Below, piece by piece: positions 42,541 to 55,300 of a stretch of 64,000 nucleotides of DNA. Within the stretch, counting starts at the first letter, position 1. The number at the start of each line of letters is the position of its first letter. A program made the translations under genes and the position numbers. The notes below the pieces were generated by a model that searched no databases, was not told the DNA's origin, and saw only the letters and a list, made by a program, of their open reading frames with translations. This DNA is from Miscanthus floridulus (lineage: Eukaryota > Streptophyta > Magnoliopsida > Poales > Poaceae): the NCBI RefSeq assembly GCF_019320115.1, contig NC_089584.1:73067533-73131532 (forward strand). The letters are read 5' to 3'.

Positions 42541-45500
42541 TCAATAGGTAACTCTCTTGTTCCACGTGGCTTCAGCCTCAGAATGATTTTGCCACTGCAC
42601 CTTGTAGAATTTTACCACGCTGTTCCTGGTCACTCTTTCCTTCTCATCCAAGATTTTGATAGGCTGCTCCACATAAGTTAAATCTGGCTGGAGGGGAAGT
42701 CCTTCCATTTCCACCGCTTCATTAGGAACCCGCAAACACTTCTTTAGTTGTGATACATGAAACACATTGTGTACCGCAGATAGAATATCTAGAAGTTGTA
42801 GACGGTAAGCCACTGGACCACATTTCTCCAACACTTGATATGGACCCACATATCGAGGGGCTAGCTTGCCATGGATGCCAAATCGATGCACCCCTCTCAT
42901 CGGAGACACCTTGAGATATACATGATCTCCAGCTGCAAACTCCAAGGGCCTTCTCCGCTTATCAGCATAAGTTTTCTATCGGCTTTGAGCTGCCTTCAAG
43001 TGACTTCGAATAATGCTTACTTTCTCTCGAGCCTCTTTTATGAATTCAGGCCCAAAGTATCCGCGGTCCCCCACTTCAACCCAGTTGAGTGGCGTCCTAC
43101 ACTTTCTTCCGTATAGAGCTTCAAATGGTGCCATGCGGATGCTTTCCTGATAGCTATTATTGTAAGAGAATTCAGCTAACTTCAGGCAGTCATCCCACTT
43201 CTCAGGAAAAGAAATGGTACAAGCTCGCAACATGTCTTCGAGCACCTGGTTCACCCTTTCTGTTTGACCATCAGTCTGGGGGTGATAAGCTGAACTATGG
43301 AGGAGACTTGTCCCAAGGCACTCCTAGAGTCACTCCCAGAAATGAGACATAAAAACGGATCCCCTATCAGAGATGATAGTTAGGGGAACTCCATGTACGG
43401 TCACAATCCGATCAAAGTATATCTCCGCATACTTCCCGGCAGCATATGATGTCTTCACCGGAATAAAATGAGCCGACTTGGTGAGGCGGTCCACAATGAC
43501 CCAGATAGAGTTATAACCATTGGTTGTGTGGGGGTAAACCCACAATGAAATCCATGGAAATATCCTCCCATTTCCAAGCCAGAATGGGCAAGGGCTGCAA
43601 ATATCCTGGGGTACGCATATGATCTGCTTTAACCCTACCACAAGTGTCGCACTCCACGACATGTCGGGTGATGTCCTGCTTCATGTTAGACCACCAGTAC
43701 AAGTGGCGCAGATCATGATACATCTTGTTGCTGCCAGGATGAATAGACAACTTTGAATGGTGAACTTCATTCAAAAATTTTCTTTTCAGCTCTTCATTGG
43801 ATGGAACCACTAGTCTATCCTTGTATCTCACGACTCCATGTTCATCAACACTAAAGTGAGGGCCACGCCCTTCAGCCATCAACTTCCTATTGTGAGGAAT
43901 CTCTTCGGGGTCTTCCTTCTGCTCCCGAATAATCTGCTCCAGCAACTCTGAGGTTAATGCAATATGAGCTAGCACCTCTGTGTGGTGGAGCAATAAGGGT
44001 ATTTCCTCAACCTGATGCGACTTACAACTCAACGCATCAGCCACCACATAGGCCTTTCCTGGATGATAATGGACTTCCAAATTATAATCCTTTATTAATT
44101 CTAACCATCTCCTTTGCCTCATGTTCAGCTCAGACTGAGTGAAAATATACTTGAGGCTCTTGTGGTCTGTAAAGATATGCACTTTGTTGCCCAACAGATA
44201 ATGCCTCCAAATCTTCAGAGCATGGATCACAACGGCTAGCTCTAAGTCATGGGTGGGGTAGTTCACCTTGTGCTTTTTCAGTTGGCGCGAAGCATAAGCT
44301 ATCACACACCCATCTTGCATAAGCACACACCCCAGCCCCATCTTCAAGGCATCACAATATACATCAAAGGGTCGGTCAATATCCGGTTGGGCCAACATAG
44401 GGGCAGTGGTCAGAAAAGTCTTCAGAGCTTGAAAAGTTTCTTCATAGGCTAGGCTCCAGTCAAACTTAGCTTCTTTTTGGAGCAGCTTGGTCATTGGCTG
44501 GGCTATCTTAGAGAAATCAAGAATGAAACGCCGATAGTATCCAGCCAGACCAAGGAACTGATGAATCTGATGCACAGACTTGGGAGACTTCCAATCCAAT
44601 ACATCTTGCACCTTGCTGGGATCTACAGAAATGCCTTCAGGTGTCAACACATGCCCCAAAAACTGCACTCGATCTAACCAAAACTCGCACTTGCTAAATT
44701 TAGCATATAGCTTGTGCTCCCTTAGTCGAGTTTGTACTAGCCGAAGGTGTCGGGCATGCTCTTCATCATTCTTGGAATAGATCAGGATGTTATCAATGAA
44801 AACCACCACAAACTTATCCAGCTCCAGCATGAAAACAGAATTCATCAGGTACATGAAGAAGGCAGGAGCATTGGTGAGACCAAAAGACATCACTAGGTAC
44901 TCATATAGCCCATACCTAGTAGAGAAAGCTGTCTTTGGTATATCATGTGGCCTGATCTTGATCTGATGATAGCCTGATCGGAGATCTATCTTCGAGAACA
45001 CCTTGGCACCAGCTAGCTGATCGAACAAAGTATCTATACGGGGCAAAGGATACTTGTTCTTAACTGTTACCGCATTAAGAGGGTGGTAATCCACACACAT
45101 CCGCAAGGTACCATCCTTCTTCTTCCCAAAAATGGCCGGGCAACCCCATGGTGAAGAACTTGGACGGATGAAACCTTTGTCCATCAATTCTTCCAGCTGC
45201 TTCTTCATTTCAGCTAGTTCTCTTGGAGCCATGCGGTATGGGCATCGAGAGATAGGGGCAGTACCAGGCTCAAGCTCAATGGAGAATTCTACTTCTCTGT
45301 TCGGTGGCAACCCAGGAAGATCTTTAGGGAAAACATCTGGGAACTCACAAACCACAGGGATAGAGGTAAGATCAGGAGAGGCTTTAGCATGGGCAGCAAT
45401 AGGTAAGACCGGTTCTGAGGGTATAATAAGAGACATCCTATCCTCAGAAGAAGGAAGCCATAACTCCACACGTCTCCTCTTCATATCCAATACTACCCCA

Positions 45501-47086
45501 TACACCCGCAACCAGTTGATTCCAAGAATAGCATCAATGCCTTGCCCAGGCATTATCATGAACTGTAGATGGTAAGTGTGGGTGGCTAATACCAAACTTA
45601 CTGTATCCATACAGGTATTGATGAACATTTGGGAACCCGCAGTATGGATCTTATAGGCATATGGTATAGCCATAAGTGATAAGTTGTGCCACTCTACTAA
45701 CCCCATGCTCATAAAGGAATGTGATGCACCAGAATCGAACAACACCAAAGCTGGATGGGAGTCGATGGTAAACATACCAGCCATAACCGCCTCCTGCTGC
45801 ACAACCTGCTGAGCATCCATGAAGTGCACCTAACCAGACCTGCTGGGCACTTTCTTCTTGATGATGGTCCTCTTGATAAGCCTAGAGTTTGCTGACGGTT
45901 GAGCGGACTGAGCTGGCTGATGCTAGGGACACTCCCTGGCATAGTGGCCATCTTTGCCACACTTGAAGTAAGCACCAGGCTTGTTCCCAAACCCCTGACG
46001 AGGTGGAACCTGTTGTCCCTGATGTTGCTGGGGCTGCACCTGCTGAGGAGGTGCACGGTACTGTGTAGAGAAAGTCTATGAAGTCTGCTAGGGCTACCGG
46101 AACGAAGGGCCTCCTGATGACTGATAGGGCCCCCATCGGATAACCTGAACCTTCTGAGTGTGAGGGTGTCTAGAAGACCCTATGGCCACCCGCTTCCTCT
46201 TCCAATCAGCCTGAGACTCCTGCTGAAAACCCTCCATGGCAATGGTGGCATTCATCAGTGCTCCAAAGGTCTGATAGTTCACCGTGTATAACTTCTCTTG
46301 AAGGATGGGAGCGAGACCATGAAAGAAGCAGTCCTTCTTCTTGTCATCAGAGTCCACATGTATGCCAGCATACTGAGCCAAGTGATTGAACTTGTTCACA
46401 TATTCCATCACTGTCCTGTTCTCCTGGCGTAGCTCCAGGAACTCGGTCACCTTCTGGTTGATGACACCAGCAGGGATAAAGAACTCTTGGAAAGCGGTGG
46501 AGAACTCCCGCCATGTTGCCGGATGATCTGGCTGCTTCGTGGCCTGGAAGGTTTCCCACCATGCACCTGCGGACCCCAAAAGTTGCTGCGCCGCAAAGTA
46601 CACCTTCTGCTCATCGGTCACTCCGAGCAGCCGAAATTTCTGCTCCAGGGTGCGAAGCCAGTGTTCTGCCTCTAGGGGCTCGTCAGATGGCGTGAATGTG
46701 GGTGGGTGAGTCTTGAGGAAGTCCTGGTAAGAGGACTGTCCCTCAGGGTGGCGGGCACCACCCCCATTCCCACCGTTGCCCCCGTGGCCTCCGCGGGCGA
46801 GGCCCGCGATAGCCTGTGCCATAATGTCCATGGCATGAGCTATTTCCTAGCGAGCAGCAGTTGACTCCTGGCGAGCAGCCAATAGCTCAGCCATTATCTC
46901 TGCAGGAGTCATTGGCGGAGGCGGTGGCGGAGGAGGATCTAGAAGTGGAGCCCCATGGCTCTCCCTGTTGGGCTCATGGGCCCGACCACTCTCGCCTTGT
47001 CCCTCGCCAAGACCGTGAGCTGCCCCCGCACTAGTGCTCCCACGTTTGGACCTTAGATTCATCTGTAGGAGATATGAACCATCCAT
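42541..47086 (-). pseudogene. Family 1 gag-pol polyprotein, Del/Tekay chromovirus, broken
   Basis: A single minus-strand frame starts near 47086; the Met of MNLRS (about 47062) is shared with family 2 and is the likelier start. A stop splits the gag N-terminus from 46094-46831 (245 codons, capsid with 'EHWLRTLEQKFRLL' and 'EYVNKFNHLAQYAG'). The CCHC knuckle near 45940-45975 has Tyr for the first Cys (codon 45968-45970). Pol follows in the same frame, 43511-45829: protease DSGA (residues 32-35), reverse transcriptase (about 200-350) with FIDN instead of FIDD (Asn347), RNase H (about 487-600), integrase HHCC and core. One extra C at 43530-43534 shifts the frame; integrase continues at 43330-43662 and 42976-43254, and 42541-42945 ends in a chromodomain (VEQPIKILDEKE...VKFYKVQWQ). 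Stops between gag and pol are all TAG. The order PR-RT-RH-IN-chromodomain and the long LTRs indicate the Del/Tekay clade. Not functional. Confidence 0.92.
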
Positions 47087-47520
47087 TAGAGCACCCTCCT
47101 GATCAGAATCAAGGGATTAGAGAAATGATAGCACATTTATTAAAGCATTTCGTTAGTTAGTCCTATAAATTTACTAACTCAATTATACGTGAAGGGGGAT
47201 TTCAGTTGAAGTAAGATGCTATTATCATGATGCATGCTTCGACCTAAACGTTCACTCAAGCCAGAATATAGCGGCATTCAGAAAACTTTTTGGCACATCG
47301 CACACTCACTTTCCGTATACTAAGCGATTTCTTACGCAACGTAAGTCAGTGTACCTATAGAAAACTGATTAGATAAAACCAGTGCCACTATCCTAGATAT
47401 ACCATATTGCTAGGGCTTATATTTATTTACCTAATATAATAGCATCCTAATTTTCGCAAAACTTTTGTTGGTCAAATTTTTAAGTTTTGAAAAAGAGTGA
47501 TGAAACTCGTAACCATTATT
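47087..47520 (-). other. Family 1 leader between primer site and gag
   Basis: AT-rich untranslated leader, aligned along its length with the family 2 leader at 56900-57334 ('gccagaatatagcggcattc' occurs in both). No gene. Confidence 0.6.
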
Positions 47521-47533
47521 GGCTCTGGTACCA
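47521..47533 (-). other. Primer-binding site, family 1
   Basis: On the minus strand TGGTACCAGAGCC follows the 5' LTR after four bases. It differs by one base from TGGTATCAGAGC, the usual site for initiator-Met tRNA in Del/Tekay elements. Family 2 has the same variant at 57335-57347. Confidence 0.8.
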
Positions 47534-47537
47534 ACTA

Positions 47538-50500
47538 TGGCAAAACCACCCAAAATAGCACACTTACGGAGGCGCTCGTCTTCCACCAGACACTAAGCAC
47601 CCCGAAAGCAAGCTATAGCGGGTGGTATCCTTCGGGCACACCCCAAGGGAGAACCCGAAAGATCCACATTTTTCCCAAGGATCCAATAATGAGAACGAGT
47701 TACAATACTTATCCATTTCATACATCAGAGTTTCTTAAAAGTACATTATTACAATACCAAATATCAGAGTGCGGAATGATAAACAACGGAATTTAAAAGT
47801 AAACATCTAGCGATAGGGACGAGGATCCGTCTGAGCCCACCAAAAGAATCCTCCACACAAGGTACTTCTCATGCATCACCTGCAACAGGGGTAAATAAAC
47901 CCTGAGTACACAATGTACTCGCAAGACTTATCCGACTAGTGGGAATAATTTCTCGACTCCAAGGAATATGATAAGCTATATGGCTTGCTAATTTCTTTTG
48001 GTAGAAAAGCAATACTAATAGTGAGTCCTTAGTTATGTATTATTATTATCAGCCGTATTAAGTTATCATCTAGCCAGTCTATATAAGCACCTGTTCTACT
48101 TTCAAGCAAGAGTTGAGCAATCAGTTCCATTTCTTCTCCTTTCACTTTCAGTTCTTACTACGGTGCTAAACACGAGACAAGCCATACCGGATCGCCCGGC
48201 GATTCGCGAATCAATATGCCCAGCTGGGTGCCCCGAAGACACACGCCCCGCTTGTACCCCAGGCACAAGCAGGACTAACCCATTACTCTCCTATCCCGGG
48301 TGTCTAGGTCCCCGTCCAAACTTGGACTCCAAGCCCCCACATCCTGAGTCCCGGACTTAGTGTGGTGCAAGGACCTCCACCACCTCCTCTTCCCATTAGT
48401 CGGTCCGGAAAGAGCCGGATCCGCGACAAGAGAGTAACAAGTCTTCCCTGCGCCCATACCCAAGTATGCACTCGGGACAATAAATTTGTGACTTGCCCAC
48501 GATGCCTTATGCAACGACCGGTCCTTAATCGACATGGACAGGAAAAAAGTATAACCGAGCTATGCCCTGTTGGCCGCAGGACACAACCCTTTACACCCAC
48601 CAAAACCCAACCATATCCCTACCCGGTCACCATTTTCCTTTCCACCATTTTATCATGAGTGATCATATTTATCACCTATTTGCGAGTAACGGTAGGTTAC
48701 TCACGCTACCGATATCCTGAGCATAGCAGCTACTCGACCTATACTAGTAGGACTCATAGGTAGATATATTTATGCATGTAGTTTCCATAAAATGCCTGTA
48801 ACATAAATGCACATCATAGATATATATTCAGTTATTATTCAAAATAAGGGTTATGCACCGGGGCTTGCCTTGGGCAGGCGCGGTGTCAGCAAAGTCAGTG
48901 ACGGGTGGCTCCAAAATGTCCTCCTGCACGAGGATCTCCTCCTCGTACTCTTCGACGACTTCATCGTACTCCTGCTCGCCGAAGGTCACGATCTCCAGTG
49001 GCTCGTTCTCTATATGCATGCAGTGATGATGATGCAATGCTTAGTAATACAACAACAACAACTCTTAAAATAAGAATACATCTACCAAGCTACTAAGCTA
49101 ACTCTAATGACTAATACGCAAAGTTACCTATTATTCCCACTAAACAGGTATGAAACATTTCATGTATTATCTTAGCAACTAAAGGTATCCTTATTGCTGA
49201 TATCAATTTACTATATATATGATAAAACAAGGTGCACTAGCTACCATATTTATCAACCTATTCTAAGGTCACAAAAATTACAGTGAGCACATAATAATAC
49301 AATGAACCTACTATAATAGAATTCTAGGGCTAGCACTTCTACCAATGCATCACAAAAATTCATTCTCTAAATAACCATAATAATAATACGCATCTTGAAA
49401 TAATAAAGTAATCCTAAAGGTATCACTGAACTATACGAACTAATTACACTAACAGATAGAGCATGAATTTAGGAATCTAACAAAATTTATTTCACAATAA
49501 ATAAATAAATTCAAATGAGCTCTAGAGTTGAAGAAAATGATATTATTGGAGAAGGACAATCATGCTATTGGACTTGTTGACTTGCACATGACTGTGGGTC
49601 TAGAAATACTAGATGAGACCATGGGTCAAGAAAATAATAGAGAAGGAGGATGAAGGAATTCTTATAGGCTAGCTACCTCGAAATTGAATGAAGTGCCGCC
49701 TACGGTGATCGATGTGCGGAGGCAATGCAAGATGAGAGACACCAGGGAGCTTAGCAATTGCTTGCCCTACGTGGAGCGGAGCAGAACCATATATAGCACT
49801 GGTTGTGGGTGGTCATGACAAGCTAGGTAGTCTGGAAGCATGAAACGAGTTGGCAGGGTTGTCCTCTGGCTCCGTGCCGTGTGCGGTGGTGTGGTCTTTG
49901 ATCATGAGAGAATTAATTCAGTGATGGACTTTGAGTGGTCTTGGACTTACAAGCACATCAGGACTGGAGTGTGCTTTGGGTGAAACATGCTTGGCGGTGG
50001 CGCTGGTTCATTCATGCAGGTCAAGGAATTAATGGGGGAGGAGACCACAGGTCAAGGAAATATTAGAGAATGAGAAGATCAATTGCAGACTAGCTACCTC
50101 AGCTGATTATTGCTCGGGGAGAAATCGATAGATGCAGCTCTCTTGGGCAAGAACAGAAGAACTTGATTTGAGAGGAAGAAACAAGTGAGCAGCGGAGCGA
50201 GATGGCTCGGCGGCTTGGCGTGTCCCTTTTAAAGACAGGAGACGCAGGAATGGAGAAGCAAAGGCGCGACAGCAACGCATCATAAGGTTAGTGGCTAACT
50301 AGCTTGCTTAAAGGTAAACAAAAACGGTGTCTGTGAAAGGCGCGCGGTCGTGGTTGAACAGTGACCCGTAGTGAACAGTGTTTCCACGCATGAACAGTGA
50401 TTTCTGCCCATCTACAGTACTACGTGTGGAAAATCTGCATTGCTCCGGTGCTGACGTGAGGAAAGGGTGCGTTCACTGCGTTTGCAGAGCAGTGAGCGAG

Positions 50501-50907
50501 GGCGTGTAATGCGTAGCGTGTGCGACACACTAAGGCAGCGGCAGCACGTCATGCACTGATAATTTTGCAAGGTGATTAGCAAGCGAAGTAAATGCGGGAT
50601 AATTAGAACAACGAGAGATGACCGTGGCGCATCGCGAGATTGATGGAGATATAAATCTTGCGAAGTGGTATGCTAATAATTAGTGAATGACAATAATTTA
50701 TCATTTGACTTTGTGGCTATGGAGCTCTCACGTGGAGAGAGATGACGTGCTGGAAGGACAATTTGGACAAGGAATAAATTAGAGCTCAATTTGAGAATTA
50801 GTGCAATAAAATTTAATTTCTCATTTACCACATGCAATAATACATAAACATGATGCTCATGACATGGTTTAGTGTTTTGATTAAGGCGTAACACCAAGGG
50901 TGTTACA
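47538..50907 (-). mobile_element. Family 1 Del/Tekay 5' LTR
   Basis: 3,370 bp, from TGGCAAAACCACCC next to the primer site to GTGTTACA at 50907. Differs from the 3' LTR by scattered substitutions and a few small indels, mostly transitions. The flanking 5-mers (ATCTA before 39047, CGCAC after 50907) do not match, so no target duplication is seen. Confidence 0.9.
48828..49037 (-). CDS. Acidic short frame in the family 1 5' LTR
   Basis: Same 69-residue frame as in the 3' LTRs with one visible replacement region (QEDILEPP for QEDVSEPP). Still open although the LTRs have diverged at many other sites. Function unknown. Confidence 0.35.
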   Translation of the reverse strand: MHHHHCMHIENEPLEIVTFGEQEYDEVVEEYEEEILVQEDILEPPVTDFADTAPAQGKPRCITLILNNN

Positions 50908-52246
50908 CGCACCAAATTGACTGGACGTGACCTGTCCAAACCGAATTGGTGGCGTGGCCTAGCTGGACCGACAACAGAGGAGGAAGGGGAAAAGAAAAGA
51001 ATGGGGCCGGCTACTTGTCCAAGCTCTGGCGGGACATGGCTGACGCACATCGCAAGCACTGTGTGCCAATGTAGCCAGGAGAGGGGGCATACTCGTGTGT
51101 GGGCGGTGGCAGCGTAGCAGCGCGGTCGTGGCGCCATTAATGGCGAACGACAAGCAGGTGGCCTCTGCAAGGCCATGAGCACGAATTCGACGACAATGAC
51201 GCAGAGACGTAGGCGAATGCGACGCAACGATGTGGCATGGTGATGACAGCGTGGCGTAGCACGGTGATGGGATGGTGGTGGTGTAGTGGCTCAGATGGAT
51301 GCGACGTAATGCAAAGCAGCGGCAGTGACCCGGTGAGGGTAGGCGGCCAGGGCATCGGGCCCGCTGAGTGCGGCAGTGCGCGGCATGGGAGTGTGGGTGC
51401 TCTGCTCGTGCAACACATGCCTGGTGTGGCAGCGGCGATGCCACTGCACCTAAGCGGAACAATGACGGTGCCTAGCGGAGTAGAGCCAGCAACGGAGCGA
51501 CGCGGGCGGTCCCAAGGCACCGGTAGCGACGTTAGCGACAGCGCACCTCGCAGCAGTGTGGAGGAGCAGCTTCATGCCCTGGGCAGTCGGCCATCGTGAC
51601 CAGCCGAGCACGGCCAGGCACGCGCACGTGCATGGCTGGCATGCCGATGATGGCACAAGAGAACGATGACCGCGTCAATGCGAGGAACTTGGCACAAAAC
51701 GTGCCATGCACGCTTTTTAAAGCGTCCAAAAAATCCAATTCGATGATTCAATTGCCAAACCACCTATGCTATACTTAAGAGGGCATGCTAGGCTACTAAA
51801 ATCAGCCTTAATACCCCATCACTCCTTAACCCGATTCTTCTACAAAAATCACCAAACCTAGCTTTGTCAAACCACTTTTCAGACTTACAAAATCGACTGT
51901 CTCGATTGGATTTGCGTTAAATTTGATTTCTAAGCTATTCGGTATGCTAGCTAGTGAATTCATCTCTCAACTGTAGGTATTTCATCGTCATCTACAATGT
52001 TCATACTTCCAACTTTACTAAAGTTCTGTATATACATTCTATAGTGTTTTTGTTCAATAAAAATTCACGAACATCCGTACTTAACAATTTCATACGTCAC
52101 GAACGACCTTTCGTTAAGCATTTCCGTTGGTCGTTTAAGTTACGTAAATTGATTCACACACTATATTACATACACTGACACATAACCATGATGCTCATGA
52201 CATGTTTTAGCAAAAGATTTTATAGTGTAACACCGAGGGTGTTACA
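50908..52246 (-). mobile_element. Family 2 3' LTR, right part
   Basis: Continues the LTR begun at 28712. The first 800 bases are GC-rich and open frames on both strands by composition only. The end, 'accatgatgctcatgacatg...gggtgttaca', matches the family 1 LTR end, and a polypurine tract follows at 52247. That the two parts were once contiguous is an inference, since no intact family 2 LTR is in the window. Confidence 0.65.
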
Positions 52247-52260
52247 AATCTACCCCCCTA
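52247..52260 (-). other. Polypurine tract, family 2
   Basis: TAGGGGGGTAGATT on the minus strand, identical to family 1, directly before the LTR start. Confidence 0.78.
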
Positions 52261-52374
52261 AAACAAAATCTCGCCCTAAGATTTCATGTGCCTAGTGTGG
52301 GAAAAATATAAGAAATACATTTTGAAATAAACAACTACCTCGATGAACTAGAAAGAAGATGGGGATAATGCTCT

Positions 52375-55300
52375 AGGATGTAACTTTCTTGCTCCCACGT
52401 TGCTTCATCTTCCGATTGGTTTTGCCACTGAACCTTGTAGAACTTCATCACATTGTTCCTAGTCACTCTTTCTTTCTCATCTAAGATCTTGACAGGATGT
52501 TCATATACATCAAGTCAGGCTGGAGGGGAAGTCCTTCAATTTCCACAGCTTCATCAGGTACTCGTAAACATTTCTTCAACTGAGATGCGTGGAACACATT
52601 GTGTACAGCCGATAAAATATCTGGAAGTTAGAGACGATAAGCAACTGGGCCACACTGCCTCATAATCTTGTAAGGACCCACATATTGAGGAGCTAGCTTG
52701 CCATGAACACCAAATCGATGCACCCCTCTCATAGGAGACACCTTGAGGTACACATATTCCCCAACTGCAAACTGCAAAGGTCTTTTTCGCTTGTCTTCAT
52801 AAGCTTTCTGTCGGCTCTGAGCTACCTTCAAATGACTCTAAATAATACTGACTTGCTCTCGAGCTTCTTTGATGAAATAAGGCCCAAAATATCCACGGTC
52901 TCCCACTTCAACCCAGTTAAGTGGTGTCCTACATTTCTTCCCATATAGAGCTTCAAAGGGTGCCATAAGAATACTTTCTTGATAGCTATTGTTGTGGGAA
53001 AACTCAGCTAAGTTCAAGCATTCGTCCCACTTCTTAGGAAAAGAAATGACACAAGCTCTCAACATATCTTCAAGTACCTGGTTGACCCTTTCTATTTGGC
53101 CACTAGTCTATGGATGATAGGCTAAACTGCGGAGGAGGCTAATACCAAGACACTTCTAGAGCTGCTCCCAAAAATGGGAGACAAAGATGGACCCTCTATC
53201 GGAGACGATAGTGAGAGGAACTCCATGCAGGGTCATAATTCGGTCAAAATACAGCTTGGCATACCTTCTAGCTGAATATCTAGAATCCACTAGGAGAAAA
53301 TGAGCTAACTTGGTAAGGCGATCCACAATGACCCGAATAGAGTTATAGCCCTTGGATGTGCGGGGTAAACTCACAATGAAATCCATGGAAATATCTTCCC
53401 ATTTCCATCCAGGAATGGGCAAGGACTACAAATATCCTGGGGTATGCATGTGGTCTGCCTTAACTCTCCCACAAGTGTCACACTCTATGATGTACTTGGT
53501 GATATCATGCTTCATATTGGACCACCAATACAGGTGGCGCAAATCATGGTACATCTTGTTACTGCCAGGATGAATAGACAACTTGGAATGATGAGCTTCA
53601 TTCAAAATCTTCCTTCTAAGCTCCTCATTTGATGGAACCACCAATCTATTCTTGTACTTTACTACCCCTTGCTCATCAATACTAAACTAAGGACCATGCC
53701 CTTCAGCAATTAGTTTCATGATGTGAGGAATTTCTGAAGTATCTTGCCTTTGCTCCATAATAAGCTGCTCAAGTAAATCTGAGACTAAGGCAATGTGAGC
53801 TAGCACCTCAGCATGGTTGAGAGACAAAGGTGTTTCTTCAACCTGATATGACTTTTGGCTCAAAGCATCAGCTACCACATTAGCTTTTCCAGGGTGGTAA
53901 TATACCTCCAAGTTATAATCCTTGATTAATTCCAACCATCCCCTTTTCCTCATATTCAACTCGGACTGAGTGAAAATATATTTGAGGCTCTTGTGATCCA
54001 TAAAAATGTGTACTTTGTTCCCCAACAAATAATGCCTCCAAATTTTTAGAGCGTGCACCACGATAGCCAGCTCTAAATCATGGGTGGGATAATTCACCTC
54101 GTGCTTTTTCAGCTAGCATGAAGCATAAGCTATCACCCACCCATCTTGCATAAGCACACATCCCAACCCCATCTTCGAGGCATCACAATATACATCAAAA
54201 GGTCTATCAATATCTGGTTGGGCTAGGACAGGAGCAGTGGTAAGAAATTTCTTCAAAATTTGGAAGGCTTCTTCACAAGCCAAGCTCCAAACAAACTTAG
54301 CATCTTTCTAGAGCAGCTTGGTCATTGGCTGAGCTATTTTTGGAGAAGTCCAAAATGAAGCGCCGATAGTATACAACAAGACCAAGGAACTAACGAATCT
54401 GATGCACTGACTTGGGAGACTTCCAATTTAGCACATCTTGCACCTTGCTTGGCTCTACAGAGATGCCATCAGGAGTCAGAACATGTCCCAAAAACTACAC
54501 TCGATCTAACCAGAACTCACACTTGCTGAGTTTGGCATATAGCTTGTGTTCCCTCAATTGAGTCAGTACTATCCAAAGGTGTTGGGCATGCTCTTCCTTG
54601 TTCTTAGAATATATCAAGATATCATCAATGAATACCACCACAAACTTGTCTAACTCTAGCATAAAGACTGAGTTCATGAGATACATGAAGAATGCAAGAG
54701 CATTGGTGAGACCAAAAGACATGACTAGGTACTCATACAACCCATACCTTGTAGAAAAAGTTGTCTTTGGTATATCTTGTGGTCTAATCTTGATTTGATG
54801 ATAGCCTAAATAGAGATCAATCTTGGAGAACACCTTGGCACCTACTAGTTGATCGAACAAAGTATCGATACGAGGTAAATGATACTTGTTCTTAATGGTT
54901 ACCGCATTGAGAGGGAAGTAATCCACACACATCCAAAGAGTGCCGCCCTTCTTTTTCACAAAAATGGCTGGACAACCCCATGGTGATGAGCTAGGATGGA
55001 TGAATCCTTTTTCCAACAACTCTTCTAACTGCTTCTTCATTTCAGCCAATTCCTTCGAGGCCATGTGGTATGGACGTCGGGAGATAGGAGCAGTGCCAGG
55101 CTCTAACTCAATGGAAAACTCCACATCTCTATTCGGTGGAAACCCTGGTAGATCTTTAGGAAAGACATTCAGGAACTCACAGACCATAGGAATAGAGGCA
55201 AGATCAGGAGAAGCTTCAGCATGAGCAGCAACAGGTAAGGCTGGATCTGAGGGCATAAGAAGAGACATCCTATCCTCAGAAGAAGGTAGTCGTAACTCAA

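Larger units (their letters stand above)
38473..45911. repeat. Tandem duplication unit 2 (7,439 bp)
   Basis: Second copy of the unit described at 31034. Its right end runs on without a break into the rest of the family 1 element (gag and 5' LTR), so this copy represents the ancestral arrangement and unit 1 is the extra piece, or the reverse by unequal exchange. Confidence 0.95.
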
